DNA of 64,000 bases from positions 10,751,091 through 10,815,090 of the forward strand of contig NC_033636.1 in the NCBI RefSeq assembly GCF_001540865.1. The letters run 5' to 3'. Every line of letters begins with the position of its first letter. Within the stretch, counting starts at the first letter, position 1. The notes under the pieces were generated by a model. That model ran no database searches and was not told the DNA's origin. It saw only the letters and a list, made by a program, of their open reading frames with translations. The stretch is from Ananas comosus. Its lineage: Eukaryota > Streptophyta > Magnoliopsida > Poales > Bromeliaceae. Positions 1 through 12,186 of this stretch are shown here, piece by piece. A program made the position numbers and the translations under genes.

Positions 1-456
1 TTATTCTGTCACTTCTGGCCTAGAGAATAAATCTTAAGGAAACACTTGTAAAGTAAATTCATTCTAACCACCTTTGTCATTTTTTGTAATCCTTTTGAAC
101 TAAAACATAACACAATGAACTACAATGCTTACTGCTGTACTAGTATGAATAGTTTTAGATGATGTCCGAAGAGGATATGGCAGGCCGTTCTTTGGAGTTT
201 GGATATACATCATGAATTATTGTTCCATTATGTTTCTTTTTCAAACCTCAATTATTTATCACCTATATCATTTTGTTATATTGCACTGTGTAGACTAATT
301 TGCTTTACAAATATAGTCAGCTTGTAGTTCATCAAGATTTCCACTTTCTGATCGTGCAAAGATACACACTACCTTCTAATTTATGAAGCTTCTTGTGGGA
401 AGGGAGATTTTATTTTTGGGCTAATATCTACTATACTTCACAAATTTCATATATAG

Positions 457-3005
457 GTTAGTTGTGTCCGGATGCTATCAGGAGAACGAGTTCTTACTGC
501 TTCCCATGATGGGACAGTGAAAATGTGGGATGTTAGAACTGATACTTGTGTAGCAACTGTTGGCCGCTGCTCAAGTGCAGTTACTTGCATGGAATATGAT
601 GACTCTTCAGGAATACTAGCTGCTGCTGGAAGAGATGTGTAAGTGACGAAACATCTTAGGCTCTTTTACATATATATTACTGCAAATCATCTATTAACAT
701 ATATACTCATATTCAATATGAATTGTCATAATCATACATACCCCTCAAAAATGCAGTCTCTGAGAAAATATGTTTTAAGTAAATTAGGGAGTCATTCAGT
801 TCATGGTGGATGTTGATTTTGTATTAGCAAAAGTTTTTTTTTTTTTTCAAGAGGGGCACTCTTTGTAAGTACATGGATGCATATGTAAGAATTGTGTTTT
901 TGAAGGGAATATATCAAATTCAGATTTTGCACGACAAATATGTGTATTCTAAATTTCTAATTTGTAAATTTGTCAGGTTATATACATAGTCATCTGAACA
1001 TTTTAATAGTTCGCTCAGTTCTATTCTCCTTCAGATTCTTGTCGTGCTTTTTACAAAAGGATATCTATTCTAATATGTTTCTCGATTTATCAGGGTGGCA
1101 AATGTTTGGGATATCCGTGCTGGCAAACAAATGCTCAAGCTTCAAGGGCATACAAAATGGATCCGGTAAGCTGTTCTAGAGAGAAAAGGCCTTGCATGTT
1201 ATTTTCCTGTTTTGCGTGATGACTACCAAATGCTGACATTGAGTCTTGTTAAGATCTTTGAGGATGGCTGGGGACACAATACTTACCGGAAGTGATGATT
1301 GGACGGCTAGAGTATGGTCTATTTCTCGAGGAACTTCTGATGCTGTTCTAGCATGCCATGCTGGTCCAATCCTCTGTATTGAATATTCTCCTTCAGATAG
1401 AGGAGTTATCACTGGTTTGTCATCGCAGCTCTAAAAATTAGTATGGTTATATCATCTAGTGCAAGGATTTAAGTGCCCATTGGCACGAGCCGTATACACC
1501 ATGTCGTATCATGCCAACAAAATATCGACAGGATATAGCTCCCATGCTGATGGCATAGCTTAAAACCCTCTTTTCTTTAAATTATTAAGTCATTTTTTCA
1601 ATAAAATTCAAAAGATTTGATATATAATAAGTAATTAGAATATTTTGTTGCTAAAGAAAATAAATATTTCACGCCATTATGTGTTAACACACATGTATTT
1701 TTTTTGACCAACACGTATCGGCATGGTGCGTGCCGTGCCATGACATGGCACACACCATGCTGTACCGTGCTAGTAAGTTTTCGACAAAGCCCCGCACCAG
1801 AGCGCATAAATCCTTGGTCTAGGGTTATATAACTATTTACTGTAACACGCTTCAACATTGAAGTGTTCATTATTGCAATGCACTGTACTCTGAATCTGAT
1901 CACCTCAACTACATCTAACTCAGGTTCCACTGATGGCCTTGTACGATTTTGGGAAAATGAAGAAGGTAAGATGCTTCAGGACATTTACATTGGACATGAA
2001 TTGGGATATTAATTTTTGTCCTGTAATTTATAAATTCACAGATATGCTCTCTTAAATCTCATCTTAACTATTGGTCCATTTTAATGGATAACGTATATAA
2101 GGCGTGTCAAGAATTGTTATACTTTGTTTATGTGCTTCTTTACTTCAAAGTTCTCTCCATGTCATATGCAGGAGGAATAAAATGTGTGAAGAACTTCACA
2201 CTCCACTCTGCTTCGATTTTGTCGATTAGTGCTGGTGAAAACTGGCTGGGAATTGGTGCAGCCGATAATTCCATGTCTCTTTTCCACCGGCCTCAAGAAA
2301 GACTCAGTGGCTTCGCAAGCCCAGGTTCAAAAATGGCAGGATGGCAACTTTATAGAACTCCGCAAAAAACTGTTGCTATGGTATGTTATAAAGGCTGTAG
2401 AAGGTGTTTGTTATGCTTTCCAATTTAGTTCATAGTTTAGGCTTTCAAATTTGCTCTTCATTTGATCGCAACGTGGTCTTTCCAGAAAGGTGGAACTCTC
2501 CATGAAAGTCTTTATGTTTGCAAATTGTTTTGCTTTAGAAAACTCTTTTGAAACACAAAAGGAAGCCCGTGTAAAAATGATGTCCTTCAAAATCTTAATT
2601 TCTTAGCTGCATGCGCTTCTACTTCCAGAACATCTCTCTTTAAAAACTTGTCTCTAAGTGTGCTTTTGCAAGCTACACTTTCTAGGCATATATACGAAGA
2701 TTCAGATTTTACAGGGATAAATATGTGAATAGATAATTCTATTGCATTGTTATATATGTCAAAGCCTGAGCATCCTCTTGTGTCCATTTTGCATAATGTC
2801 TGAATGAAACATGATATTTTCATTAAAAGGAATATATGCAACTTAAGCATTCACTTGTCCGTGGGTTCTTTTAGCTCATCTTCCTTCTTTTTTTTTCGTT
2901 CTCTCACAGGTACGTTGTATAGCTTCCGACCTTGATAGGAAAAGGATCTGTAGCGGTGGTCGTAATGGGCTCCTCCGGCTTTGGGAGGCGACCATAAATA
3001 TCTAG
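457..3005 (+). CDS. SCD1: SCD1, DENN and WD40 protein, 3' part (six exons)
   Basis: Exons join in one frame at 457-638, 1094-1165, 1254-1414, 1924-1965, 2172-2380 and 2910-3005 (762 nt, 253 codons plus TAG). All introns are GT-AG. The product is the C-terminal WD40 propeller of STOMATAL CYTOKINESIS DEFECTIVE 1. WD-repeat signatures are visible (DGTVKMWDVR, VANVWDIR, DDWTARVWS, DGLVRFWENEEG, GLLRLWEATINI at the stop), as is the family-specific run ENWLGIGAADNSMSLFHRP. SCD1 is known to act in clathrin-linked and exocytic trafficking during cytokinesis and polar growth; its N-terminal DENN domain lies upstream of the window. Bases 1-456 look like intron. A dispersed repeat sits in the 1415-1923 intron. 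No break is seen in these exons. Identification rests on remembered family sequence and is strong. Confidence 0.93.
1475..1795. repeat. dispersed repeat in SCD1 intron
   Basis: The 509-bp intron between SCD1 exons 3 and 4 in the window holds GC-richer sequence with several CATGGCAC/GTGCCATG-like words at both ends (about 1475-1560 and 1715-1790) around an AT-rich middle. The ends are roughly inverted, so this may be an old MITE. No target duplication is clear. Confidence 0.35.
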
Positions 3006-4455
3006 TCTTCTGAAATATTCGCCGTGCCCAGTTTGCCAAAGCCATTGTGGATATGTAATTTTCCATCAACGTTTTCTACATGCTGCTGATACAATCTGCA
3101 ATTTCTATATGGTAAGAGAACCTTACCGCTCGTATGCAGAATGATGGATATTCTCATTACCTTCAATTAGCTCGATCTCATTTTTTTTCTCTACTTTTGT
3201 AATTATCGGCAGAACCAGATTTTTTCACGTACGAGTTTGTCGAGCTTTCGGTTATCTTTTTAAGTTGCCATATCCCGATGGCCTATGATGATGATAATTA
3301 TTTGTCGGGTGTATCTATTCTTGCTACTTGTTCATAGTAAAAACACTGTCCTTTTATATACAATAATAATATTTGACCTTCTTTTCCATTATTCCATGCA
3401 TGGTTTTGTTATTTTTGATGGCATAGGATAAGTATCAACACTAAAGAGGCATTTGGATTGACTAAATGCTATTTTCTCATAAGATTAGTTTAATGAGAAC
3501 CAAAACATTAAACAATAATTTTGCAGAGGCCATTGGAGGAGATTCACTGTCTAGTTGTCAGCATGATACCTCATGATTATTTTGATACAAAATCCTATAG
3601 GTATACTGGTCGTAGCTAGTGTATTGGGCAAAAGATTTTATAGTTGGTGTTTGATGTCCAAGTTTAAAGTTAAGTTGTTTTATATTTCTAACAAAGTTTA
3701 TTTCTGTAAAATGAACGAAATGGCTACGAAATAAACGATTATAATACATTTTCCATGTATTATAATCGACTTATTCTGATGTGCATAACACAATATTTCG
3801 TATCTTAGTATCTTGCTCTTCTAGTAAAGAAAGGTGATCTTCTGCCCAATAGAGTCTAGCCCGAGAGAAAACAAAATATTTTTTCTATTGTAATATCTCG
3901 TCACATCGTATTACAAATTTTTCATAATCCTAAACAGAGCCTTAGCTGATTAGACTCTCGTGTTCCTTCCTATGCTGCGACTCACCATACAATTTATATG
4001 GTGTGCGGTAAATTTATATTGAATGTGGGATTGATCTTAATTCTTGGGTCATAATTTTTGGATGAATTGAGTCGCTGCTCATGGTTGATATCAATCTCAA
4101 CTCTCGTGTAGATACTGCAATTTGTTAGCCATACTGATGCAAACACTATTGCATCAGGCACATTTTCAAATGAGCGAGTTCCTTTTCCCAACGAATTTAT
4201 GATACGGAGAAGCTTTACCAAAACTGTCTAAACCACTAAATCATAATTAATTAGACAAAAACTTAGCTCCAATGTAAATATGATACATCCGAGAAGCATC
4301 CCACTGCTTTTGAATGCGTGCAAATAATTAGCAAATTGTACGCGCAACTGTACATACAGAGCGAGCCCTCTTTAACCCACCTTTTGAAGCATTCCATGTA
4401 TATATATATACGTAAATAATTAGCAAAACAATCAGCAAAACGGATGGGGCGGCGA
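3006..4455. other. SCD1 3' UTR and convergent intergenic spacer
   Basis: No coding potential is seen. The first few hundred bases should be the SCD1 3' UTR. The rest is AT-rich spacer between two genes that converge (SCD1 on +, bHLH on -). A patch at about 3838-3945 loosely resembles the MITE family seen at 43033 and 58750. Confidence 0.5.
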
Positions 4456-7183
4456 TCAGAAGAGGCGGCTGAGTTCTGAGATAATGGGGGTGGCGGTGTT
4501 AAGTATGACGTCATCAACAGCCCTGGTCATCGCCTCGTGGAAGAGTGCCTCGTCCCAGTCACAGTCCTGTTCCATTATCAACAACCACTATTATTATATT
4601 AATTATATTAACAACGACGTACACCTCGTTAATCTAATTCAAGATAATGAAGTAATGAACCCAATTTAATTTGGCTTGATGCAATAATCTAGTATCTAGC
4701 CAACAATTAATCAATTATATATCCTAAATTTATTATGAGAGATAAGTTGGAGGGGATTAGTTGGTTGGGTTTATGAATTTAATGATGTCCCCCTCAGTGG
4801 TCGGTCAAATTTACCGCCCATCGCGTACAGCAATTTGCAAAACTAGTGATGCTTCATTTATGAGCACAAGAGAAAAATACAAAAAATAGAAAAAATAACC
4901 GAGCTTAGATGTTGCGAATTGCGATGAATTAATTTTCATATGTTTACAAGGAAGAAGCCTACAAATTAAGTTAGCATTAATATTTTGATCATCACCGATG
5001 GTCCCTAGAGCAAGTGGCAAAGGATTTGGTGGTTGGTATCCGAAATCCAAGTTCCAATCCTAGTTGATTCACATTTTTAATTAAGTTTATTTCTAAATAA
5101 ATGAAATAAATGAAGCGAGTATAGCGTGCTACCTATCTCTCAAAAAAAAAAAAAAAAATTTTTGATCATCACTTTACATTTAGACTTGATGTCCATGAAC
5201 ACCACCAAGTATACATGGAAACATCTACCATTAGTTAATAAGAATAACTAGTTCTCATGTGGCTAATAAGAGACACAAATTAACCACTAGGTAGAGTTTT
5301 AATTTTTTTAAAATTTTTTTAAACTGAATTGTCATGGAATAAATCGAAAATATATTCAGATGATCAGTATATATATATATATATCCATACCTTAATCCCA
5401 AACTTTATGCTCGCTTTCGCGAATAAATTCATCTGAGGAGAATAAGTGTACGCATCCACTGATATCAAGTTGATAGATCTAATCACTTTGAGGCATTCAA
5501 GAATGTGGAGAACCAGCTCAATGATATCACACTCCACCCTGAGTGTTATTGTCAGGTTAATTTGTTGCAGTTCCGACGTCGTCGGAGACGAGCACTTGAT
5601 CAGTCGAACTTGAGCCCTTCCATTTAATCCATGACTAGCTTCTTTACCCTCATCTGTGATCATAAGACACGTCTCTAATCTTCGATTCTTTTCTTTGAGC
5701 TCGGAGATTTGCGATCGAAGCGTGTTTACATAGTTCTTTGTGTTGATGAGCACCGAAGTTTTGTCCTTCTACTCAAATTGATCAGAAAAAAAAAAAAAAA
5801 GCTATAATAATATATAACAAAGAGAGATGAGCGAAAGGAATTGTAAATTTGTAATTATTAATATTTGGTTCTTAAAATTATTGTACTAGTAATCATTAAT
5901 TATCATCAGCAGGGAAAGCGAAGCACAGATAATTAACTAACTGGATCTCAACTGAAAACCTTTTCAATCTTAATTTTTCGTTAAAGGATCGAAAAGTAGT
6001 TTGTAGTCTAAAATAGTTCAAAACCTCATGTTTTAAATGATATATTGAAGTGTTGAATATATGGAGTTATACAATACAATTATTCATGAAATCAAATTAC
6101 CTTAGTTCCTGGAGGAAGCTGCATCCTTAGCGCCTCAAAGCTTGCATTTAGCTTCTCTCTCCTTCGCCGCTCCGATATCACATGGTGCAACTGGTTACTG
6201 GTCGATTTCGACTCCCGCGATCGGCCCTCGAAGGAGCTCAACCTCCTCAGCATAAGGATAGACCTCTTCATCATGCTCTGACCATAATTACAATTATCCT
6301 CAGCTTCCGATTTCGCGGTGAGATCTGATCTACTGTAACGTTTAAAGGCTCCAATTTTGCCGTTTCCTCGTCGCTGCGATTGCGTGGTTGGGAAGTAGTC
6401 CTGCGATGGCGGGTTGGACAAGACCGAGGGGGAGGACGGAGACGAGGACGAGGAAGTCGAGGAGATGACGACGACCATCGCCCTCATGATCGCGACGTCG
6501 TCGGCATCGCCATCTCTCTCCAGAGTTGGGAATTTAGGATTGAGGTTTTGGTTGTGAGATCTCATGGCGGTGATGCTGCTGTGTGGAGTGGGAGTGATGA
6601 GCTTCGCCTTCGACGGATCGAGATCGAAAGAGGGAGTTGGGAAATAGAAGGATGATTTCTTGGATGATGAGGATGATGAGGGCTTTCTCTTCTCGTAGAC
6701 TAAGTCTTCGTCTGCTGCTGCTGCTGTTGCTGTTGCTGCTTCTTCTTCTTCTGCAAGTTGTTTATTGTCCGTTTGCATGTTCATCTGTCAATAGCCAACT
6801 TGTCAAAAATATATAATATAATATATTTTTAAGTTTATGTTTCTAATTAAATTAAGGAAAAGGATAAATTAAATTAAATTAAAGTTGAGTTGAAATTTCA
6901 ACAGCTTTAGTTAATTAGAATTACATTACTCGTAGTTGACATCTTAGAGTTAATCTCTTCACCATTACAACTAGTATATACTTATATAGAATTCACCATT
7001 ACAGCTAATACTTAGATAGAATTACCGACCAGAAAATTTTTTTTTTCACCCATAAATTAAAATATTATCTTTGTTGATGGAACTCACAAATATATTATGA
7101 TGAGCACTACAGTCATCAGGAAAGAATAAGAATGAACTGTGATTATTGAATATATATGTTGCAATCCTGAATTTCAGCAGCCT

Positions 7184-7247
<64 letters not shown>

Positions 7248-7463
7248 CGCGCTAGTATATTCTTATGAGCATAGATTTTTTTATATTCATAAGTTTTCGA
7301 TCGTTAGATCTACTATTTTGATCATTTTTATTCAACTAACCACCCACTCAATTCTAGAAGATCATTATCATCCAACCGCATATCTTTTTATCCACGGCTG
7401 AAAATTTTAAGTACAAAAGAGTCTATACTTATAAGAGTACAGTAACCCGAGCTAAATTATAAT

Positions 7464-7517
<54 letters not shown>

Positions 7518-8181
7518 TAAAAGAACGAATACTTCCGTCCTATCAAATCATTTTAGAAGATAGTAACTGGACGCCATATATGCATTAAGAGTTAGACCTC
7601 CAGTTTCTAATATAAAAATCAGATTAATTTATATGGAAAAGAATATTGATAGATCGTTATAAAACCTCACCTGATAAAGCTGCATTTGTTCTTGATCTGC
7701 GCCTAAATTCATGGAATTTGCACCACCATTCTCGTTGCAGTGCAATGTTAATCTAGAAAAAGCACTGAAAGATTAAGAACAAAGCAAACTAGTAACAAAA
7801 ACCATGAACCCAAAAAAAAAAAAAAAAAAAAAAATCAATATGCATGTATACCCTTATATGAACATATATGGATACTAAAAAACACACCCACCATATACTT
7901 TTTCTTTTCTTTTCTTTTCTTTCTGAGGCTTAGAAGCTTGCTTGTATCTCTACAAAGTTATCACGAGCCCCCCAACTATGACTCGAACCCAAGAGTGGTT
8001 TTAATAAAATCTACAGATCATCACTGTTAAAAATAAAAATAAAAATTAGAAAAATTAACAAAGGGAAACTATATATATACCCATTATCAATACTGCAGAA
8101 GGATCCCCAGTAGCCATCAGAGAGTGTCTGGGAGAAGTCCATGTCACTGCCCTCGGAAGAGTAGTACCACCCAGTTTCCAT
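4456..8181 (-). CDS. bHLH transcription factor, bHLH041-like (five exons)
   Basis: On the minus strand the exons are 8181-8081, 7752-7671, 6784-6101, 5768-5391 and 4566-4456. They total 1356 nt and encode 451 residues, every junction is in phase and the stop is TGA. The bHLH domain spans the exon 3/4 junction. The basic region and helix 1 (NQLHHVISERRRREKLNASF, about residues 258-277) precede PPGTKKDKTSVL and helix 2 (290-315), then a coiled stretch. The basic region keeps the H-E-R pattern expected for E-box binding. A C-terminal part (about 345-415) looks ACT-like. The N-terminal half is Ser-rich and low complexity. The PPGTKKDK loop points to the bHLH041-like group, a nuclear DNA-binding factor. 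The N-terminus (METGWYYSSEGSD) differs from the bHLH041 I remember, so the subfamily is less sure than the class. The start is the first ATG of exon 1. Confidence 0.88.
4996..5158 (+). mobile_element. SINE, tRNA-derived, in bHLH intron 4
   Basis: About 163 bp on the plus strand with a tRNA-like head, a B-box-like AAGTTCCAATCC, the family tail GCGTGCTACCTATCTCTC and a poly(A) run. It is flanked by the 13-bp duplication TTTTGATCATCAC (4983-4995 and 5160-5172). It is antisense to the host gene and lies fully inside intron 4. Confidence 0.85.
7188..7511. mobile_element. TA/GA-flanked MITE in bHLH intron 2
   Basis: A (TA)n tract at 7188-7244 and a (GA)n tract at 7472-7510 flank a core of about 210 bp with loose inverted ends. 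The left end has CTTATGAGCATAGA and the right reads CTTATAAGTATAGA in reverse complement. The inner words (ACCACCCACTCAA and GATCATTTTTATTCAAC) match, in reverse orientation, the element at 10031-10343. Confidence 0.6.
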
Positions 8182-8700
8182 TTGAGTCCAAATTAATTAA
8201 GAACTGCTTGGAAAAAGAATCAACAGAGAATCGATTAAGAGAGAATTAATACTCAACTCTGCAAAGATTCCTATGGGCTTCTAATGATCAATGAACATAA
8301 AAGTACATGTAGAGAGAGAGAGAGAGAGAGTTAATTACGCATAAATACTGGGACTAACGCGGATGCATGTATGAGCCGAGAAGGAACATAATTATAAGCT
8401 TTGGCGCCATCCATATATATACGAAAGAGAGGAGAGGGGGCCTGTGCATATAAACATGTTGATGTTGATAATCTAACGCGTGCTTAGGTGTTTAAGTACT
8501 TCTTTTATAGTGCAGGTGGGAAGTAAATTAATTAAACGGGGTTAATTGGAAAGCTAAGTGGGTTCCATTTTTAAGAGAGAGGGGAATAGTTGGTCAAAGT
8601 ATGCATGGCACGTGCGCGAACCTTCGAGGATGGTCAAAATCGGAAGCATGTGAATCATACGTATACCTTTCACCTTGGCATGTTCCCCTCTTCCAATGAA
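8182..8700 (-). promoter_or_regulatory. bHLH gene 5' leader and promoter with G-box and W-boxes
   Basis: Upstream of the minus-strand ATG lies a GA/CT microsatellite (about 8311-8330). Farther up are a palindromic G-box CACGTG at 8609-8614 and two W-box cores (TTGACC on the minus strand) at 8592-8597 and 8632-8637. Clustered W-boxes and a G-box suggest WRKY and bHLH/bZIP input, including possible self-regulation. This is inference from motifs only. Confidence 0.45.
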
Positions 8701-8968
8701 CTTGCAATTAGAAAAGTCTTTAGTGAGAAAATTGGAATGATATGATTAAGTAGTAATAATATCATATATCACACTCTAATGTGAGTCAAAGATATATTGT
8801 AAGCTCATTCTCCTATTGGTCCAACTTCTTGTTTGTAATTGTAGCATAATTAATTAATCTCTTCTTTAATTACGTGTATACTAGTGTAATTACCAACGCG
8901 ATACGGCTGATAGATATTATTGAACAAATTTTTTTTCTATCATCGTTGATCATCGATGATAGTTTGAA

Positions 8969-8971
<3 letters not shown>

Positions 8972-9015
<44 letters not shown>

Positions 9016-9016
9016 C

Positions 9017-9050
<34 letters not shown>

Positions 9051-9246
9051 GGCTAGAATACTTGTAAAAGTATCATGGGGTGATACTTGTGTGTTTTTAG
9101 CCTTGGATGGAGAGATGTAAGGTTGAATATGGTGGTAGGTGGAATAGTGTTTAATCCAAGGGCTATTAATAATCAAAAAGTAGATCCAATGGCTTAAAAC
9201 CTAATAGCACCATGATGGTGATACTTGTAAAAGTATCATAGATCAA

Positions 9247-9262
<16 letters not shown>
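8972..9262. mobile_element. TA/GA-flanked MITE
   Basis: (TA)n at about 8974-9014 and (GA)n at 9018-9048 lead into GGGCTAGAATACTTGTAAAAG. The right end holds ACTTGTAAAAGTATCATAG before another (TA)n. GATACTTGTAAAAGTATC is itself palindromic. The centre (GGTGGTAGGTGGAATAGTG then TAGATCCAATGG) matches the copy at 19938-20262. Confidence 0.65.
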
Positions 9263-9289
<27 letters not shown>

Positions 9290-10026
9290 GAGAGAGAGAG
9301 AGAGAGTCCGGCTATAATGCTATCGATAGCACCAAATGCTTGCACTACAACAAAAATAATATACAGCGACACTTTTAAATGTCGGTACAGATCAAAAAAG
9401 TGCTGCTGGCTAAACTATCGACACTTTTTAAAAGTGTTGCTATATGTGGGGGTCGTTTTATATAGGGCCGCCTTGATGTTTGGTATCCACTCCTATAGCG
9501 ATTTGTGGCGGAGGGACACGTGGCGCCCGTAGATCTTTACGGTCCTTGAGAGATCTCGCGGCCGAACTCCAGCCGCTGGAATTCTACCTTATCGGCTACG
9601 GCGGCGAAGGAGAAGAAGGGGAAATGGTGATCAAAATTTTTTTTTTTCTTTTCTATTTGTAATGGGGCCGAGTAGGCTGGGTGGGATTGATTGAATAGAG
9701 AAACTTTTTATTTTAGATTAGATTAGATTTTATATTTAGATATTAGTAGATTTTTTTAAAAAAAAATTGGTATAAATAGGACACTTACATAAAAGTGTCC
9801 CAAAAATGTGTTTCTATAACCTAATTTTGTTGTAGTATTGGTGCTACCAAATTTTCTGCCGTTTTATCAGCTCCTTTAATTATTTTCACCCGTTAGACTA
9901 TACTATTCAACCAACCACCCACTCAACCCTAGAGACCACTATCATCTTAACCATACATCGATTCATCCAAGAGTCAAAAACTTAATAGTACTAATGATGT
10001 AGTGCTATTAATATTTTTCTAACCTA

Positions 10027-10062
<36 letters not shown>
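9250..10062. mobile_element. TA/GA-flanked MITE, split by a nested element
   Basis: Starts with (TA)n(GA)n at 9250-9306, then GGCTATAATGCTATCGATAGCACCAAATGCTTG. It is interrupted at 9343-9837 and resumes TTGGTGCTACCAAATTTTC through to a (TA)n at 10031-10062. Removing the insert restores a member of the family that also lies at 10031-10343, in reverse orientation. Confidence 0.65.
9343..9837. mobile_element. CACTA-like non-autonomous element (MITE)
   Basis: The left end CACTACAACAAAA and right end TTTTGTTGTAGTA are inverted repeats with one terminal mismatch, flanked by the 3-bp duplication TTG (9340-9342 and 9838-9840). Subterminal GACACTTTT/AAAAGTGTC words repeat near both ends, as in En/Spm-type elements. 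There is no transposase. About 495 bp. Confidence 0.75.
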
Positions 10063-10065
<3 letters not shown>

Positions 10066-10297
10066 GTGTAGAACTAGGCTACTATGCTATTAATAGCACC
10101 AAGTCATTGGTGCTATTAAGTTTTTGGCCATTGAATTAAGAGATGTGTGCTTAGGATGATGTGGGCCTCCTAGGGTTGAGTGGGTGGTTGGTTGAATAGT
10201 ATGATCTAACGGATGAAAATGATAAAAATGGTAGATCTAACAGCAGAAAACTTAGTAGCACCAAGTGTTTTGTGCTATTAATAGCATAATAGCCGAA

Positions 10298-10340
<43 letters not shown>

Positions 10341-10343
10341 TAA
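10031..10343. mobile_element. TA-flanked MITE
   Basis: (TA)n at both ends (10031-10062 and 10301-10340). Inside are clear inverted ends: AGGCTACTATGCTATTAATA at left and TATTAATAGCATAATAGCCG at right. The centre has TGGGTGGTTGGTTGAATAG and GATCTAAC. This is the cleanest reference copy of the family in the window. Confidence 0.75.
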
Positions 10344-10444
10344 TAATAATAATAATTTTAGTTTAAACTGGGCCCTACTTAACTCAAAATAAGGAGACAC
10401 CTCCACATTAATATTAAAAATTACGTTTTCTTATAAAGGTGTAG

Positions 10445-10529
10445 AATATGATGTACAAAAAGTTAATTTCCTAATATGATGTACAAAAAGTTAATTTCCT
10501 AATATGATGTACAAAAAGTTAATTTCCTG
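10445..10529. repeat. 28-bp tandem repeat, three copies
   Basis: Unit beginning AATATGATGTACAAAAAG recurs at 10445, 10473 and 10501 with no change seen. Short intergenic minisatellite. Confidence 0.9.
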
Positions 10530-10691
10530 GAAACTATATTTTATAGTACATGGAAGAACTAGACTCGGTACTTAAAACTCTCTATTATATTTTTTGCATG
10601 GTTCAGAATCATTTGATAAGTCAAAAACATGCTTAAAATTGCTTCTATTATAGACGCGTTAATTAGTGAAGATAACATAGTAAAATATGTT

Positions 10692-10840
10692 ACCGACCGT
10701 CCCTAAAGCAAGTGACAAAGGGCTTGGCGGTTGGTATCCGAGACCCAAGTTCGAATCCTAGTTGATTCACATTTCTAGCTAAGTTTATTTCTAAATGAAT
10801 TAAACGAAGCGGGTAGCGTGCTACCTATCTCTCAAAAAAA
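10692..10840 (+). mobile_element. SINE with 17-bp target duplication
   Basis: 149 bp starting ACCGACCGTCCCTAAAGCAA. It has the B-box-like AAGTTCGAATCC and a tail with GGTAGC (10812-10817) and GCTACC (10820-10825) able to pair, then CTCAAAAAAA. The perfect duplication ACATAGTAAAATATGTT lies at 10675-10691 and 10841-10857, so insertion is recent. This is the best full-length copy in the window. Confidence 0.93.
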
Positions 10841-11053
10841 ACATAGTAAAATATGTTTGGTTTGTTGTACTGAAAATTACTTTCAGATCAAAAAATAAAT
10901 TTTCGCTGATTTGGTCCAATATAAAATTTTTTTTTCGTAAAATTGGTTTTTTGAATTTTTTTAAAAAATGAAGTAAATTCTGGGAGAAACAATCGTGGCC
11001 TACAAGGACCGTGTGAGAGGTATGCTGTGAAAACCTCTCACTCTCTCTCAATA

Positions 11054-11089
<36 letters not shown>

Positions 11090-11818
11090 TAAATAAAATA
11101 TATAATATAATATTTTTTACATGGATAGATATAAGAATTGAACCTAGATCTATGTACATAAAAAAATAGTTGTACTTTCCCTCTTTTATATTTATTTTAT
11201 TAGTGTTTGTACTATTCGACCAAGTAAATAAGTGCAAAGTTGGACGCAATTTACAAATGATGTAACGCGAGCTTGTTTAAGCGATACATGATCAGAACTG
11301 CGCAATTAAACTCCTTTTATTCAATTAATAAACAAAAGTTTTCTTTAGATTCAAGCCTCTCATAGATATCTTATATAATATATAATATCACAGGTCTTAG
11401 TTTCATAATAATATTATTATATGTGTAACTTTCATATATGGCGGCAAGCTCAGCGGCGAGTTTACCAAAAATAGAAAAGGTTTTTTTTTTTCTAATTTTT
11501 GATTGAATTTGTCTACCATGTGGCCATAGTATAAATAAATCAAAATTATTTGCCATGTAGATGTGAGTGAACACTGATAACTATATAGATTTATATACAT
11601 AGTTGCGTAGAATTCGTATTCTATCGTTACTAGATGTTGATAAAATAGTAATTTAAAATTTAGAGAGATAGACCAGAGATGTAGAAATTAATTTAAAGTT
11701 TGGAGAGGCGTGCAAGGGACTTTTTTTTCTAAATAATCCTAAAAAATATTATAATTGATTAAATGATTCTACTAAAAACATATTTGGCTAAATAATTCTC
11801 CTTTTGCCATATAGAAGT

Positions 11819-11988
11819 CATGGTGAAATTTTTTTTAAAGGCGATGAACTATTTACCACCTTTATAAAAGCGGTAACGAAATAATAAAAGAGAAAGACGG
11901 TGAATAATTTACCATTTTGGTGAAAAATTAAAAAAACGGTAAATTATTTATCGTCTTCATGAAGCGGTAAACTAAATTTTCACCATGG
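11819..11988. mobile_element. small MITE-like inverted repeat
   Basis: CATGGTGAAATTT at the left is mirrored by AAATTTTCACCATG at the right, with inner GGTAAA/TTTACC words also inverted. About 170 bp, no coding. The surrounding 10858-12180 is AT-rich spacer with nothing else recognised. Confidence 0.5.
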
Positions 11989-12186
11989 GCCCGTGGCTCC
12001 TACATTACAAAAGAAGGGTTAGTTTGCCAATTTTTTTTTTATAGAATTGTTTATCAAATTAAAAAATTCTGTAGGGTTATTTTCAAAAAAAGTCTGCGTG
12101 CAAGATAATTTTAAAGTTTGCGAGGATATATAAGTAATTTTCTATTTTTTCACAAATGCATTTTGTAAAAGGATTAAATACTACGA

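Noticed and set aside
9480..9662. Short frame inside the CACTA-like element
   Set aside because: Too short, no transposase similarity; the element is non-autonomous.
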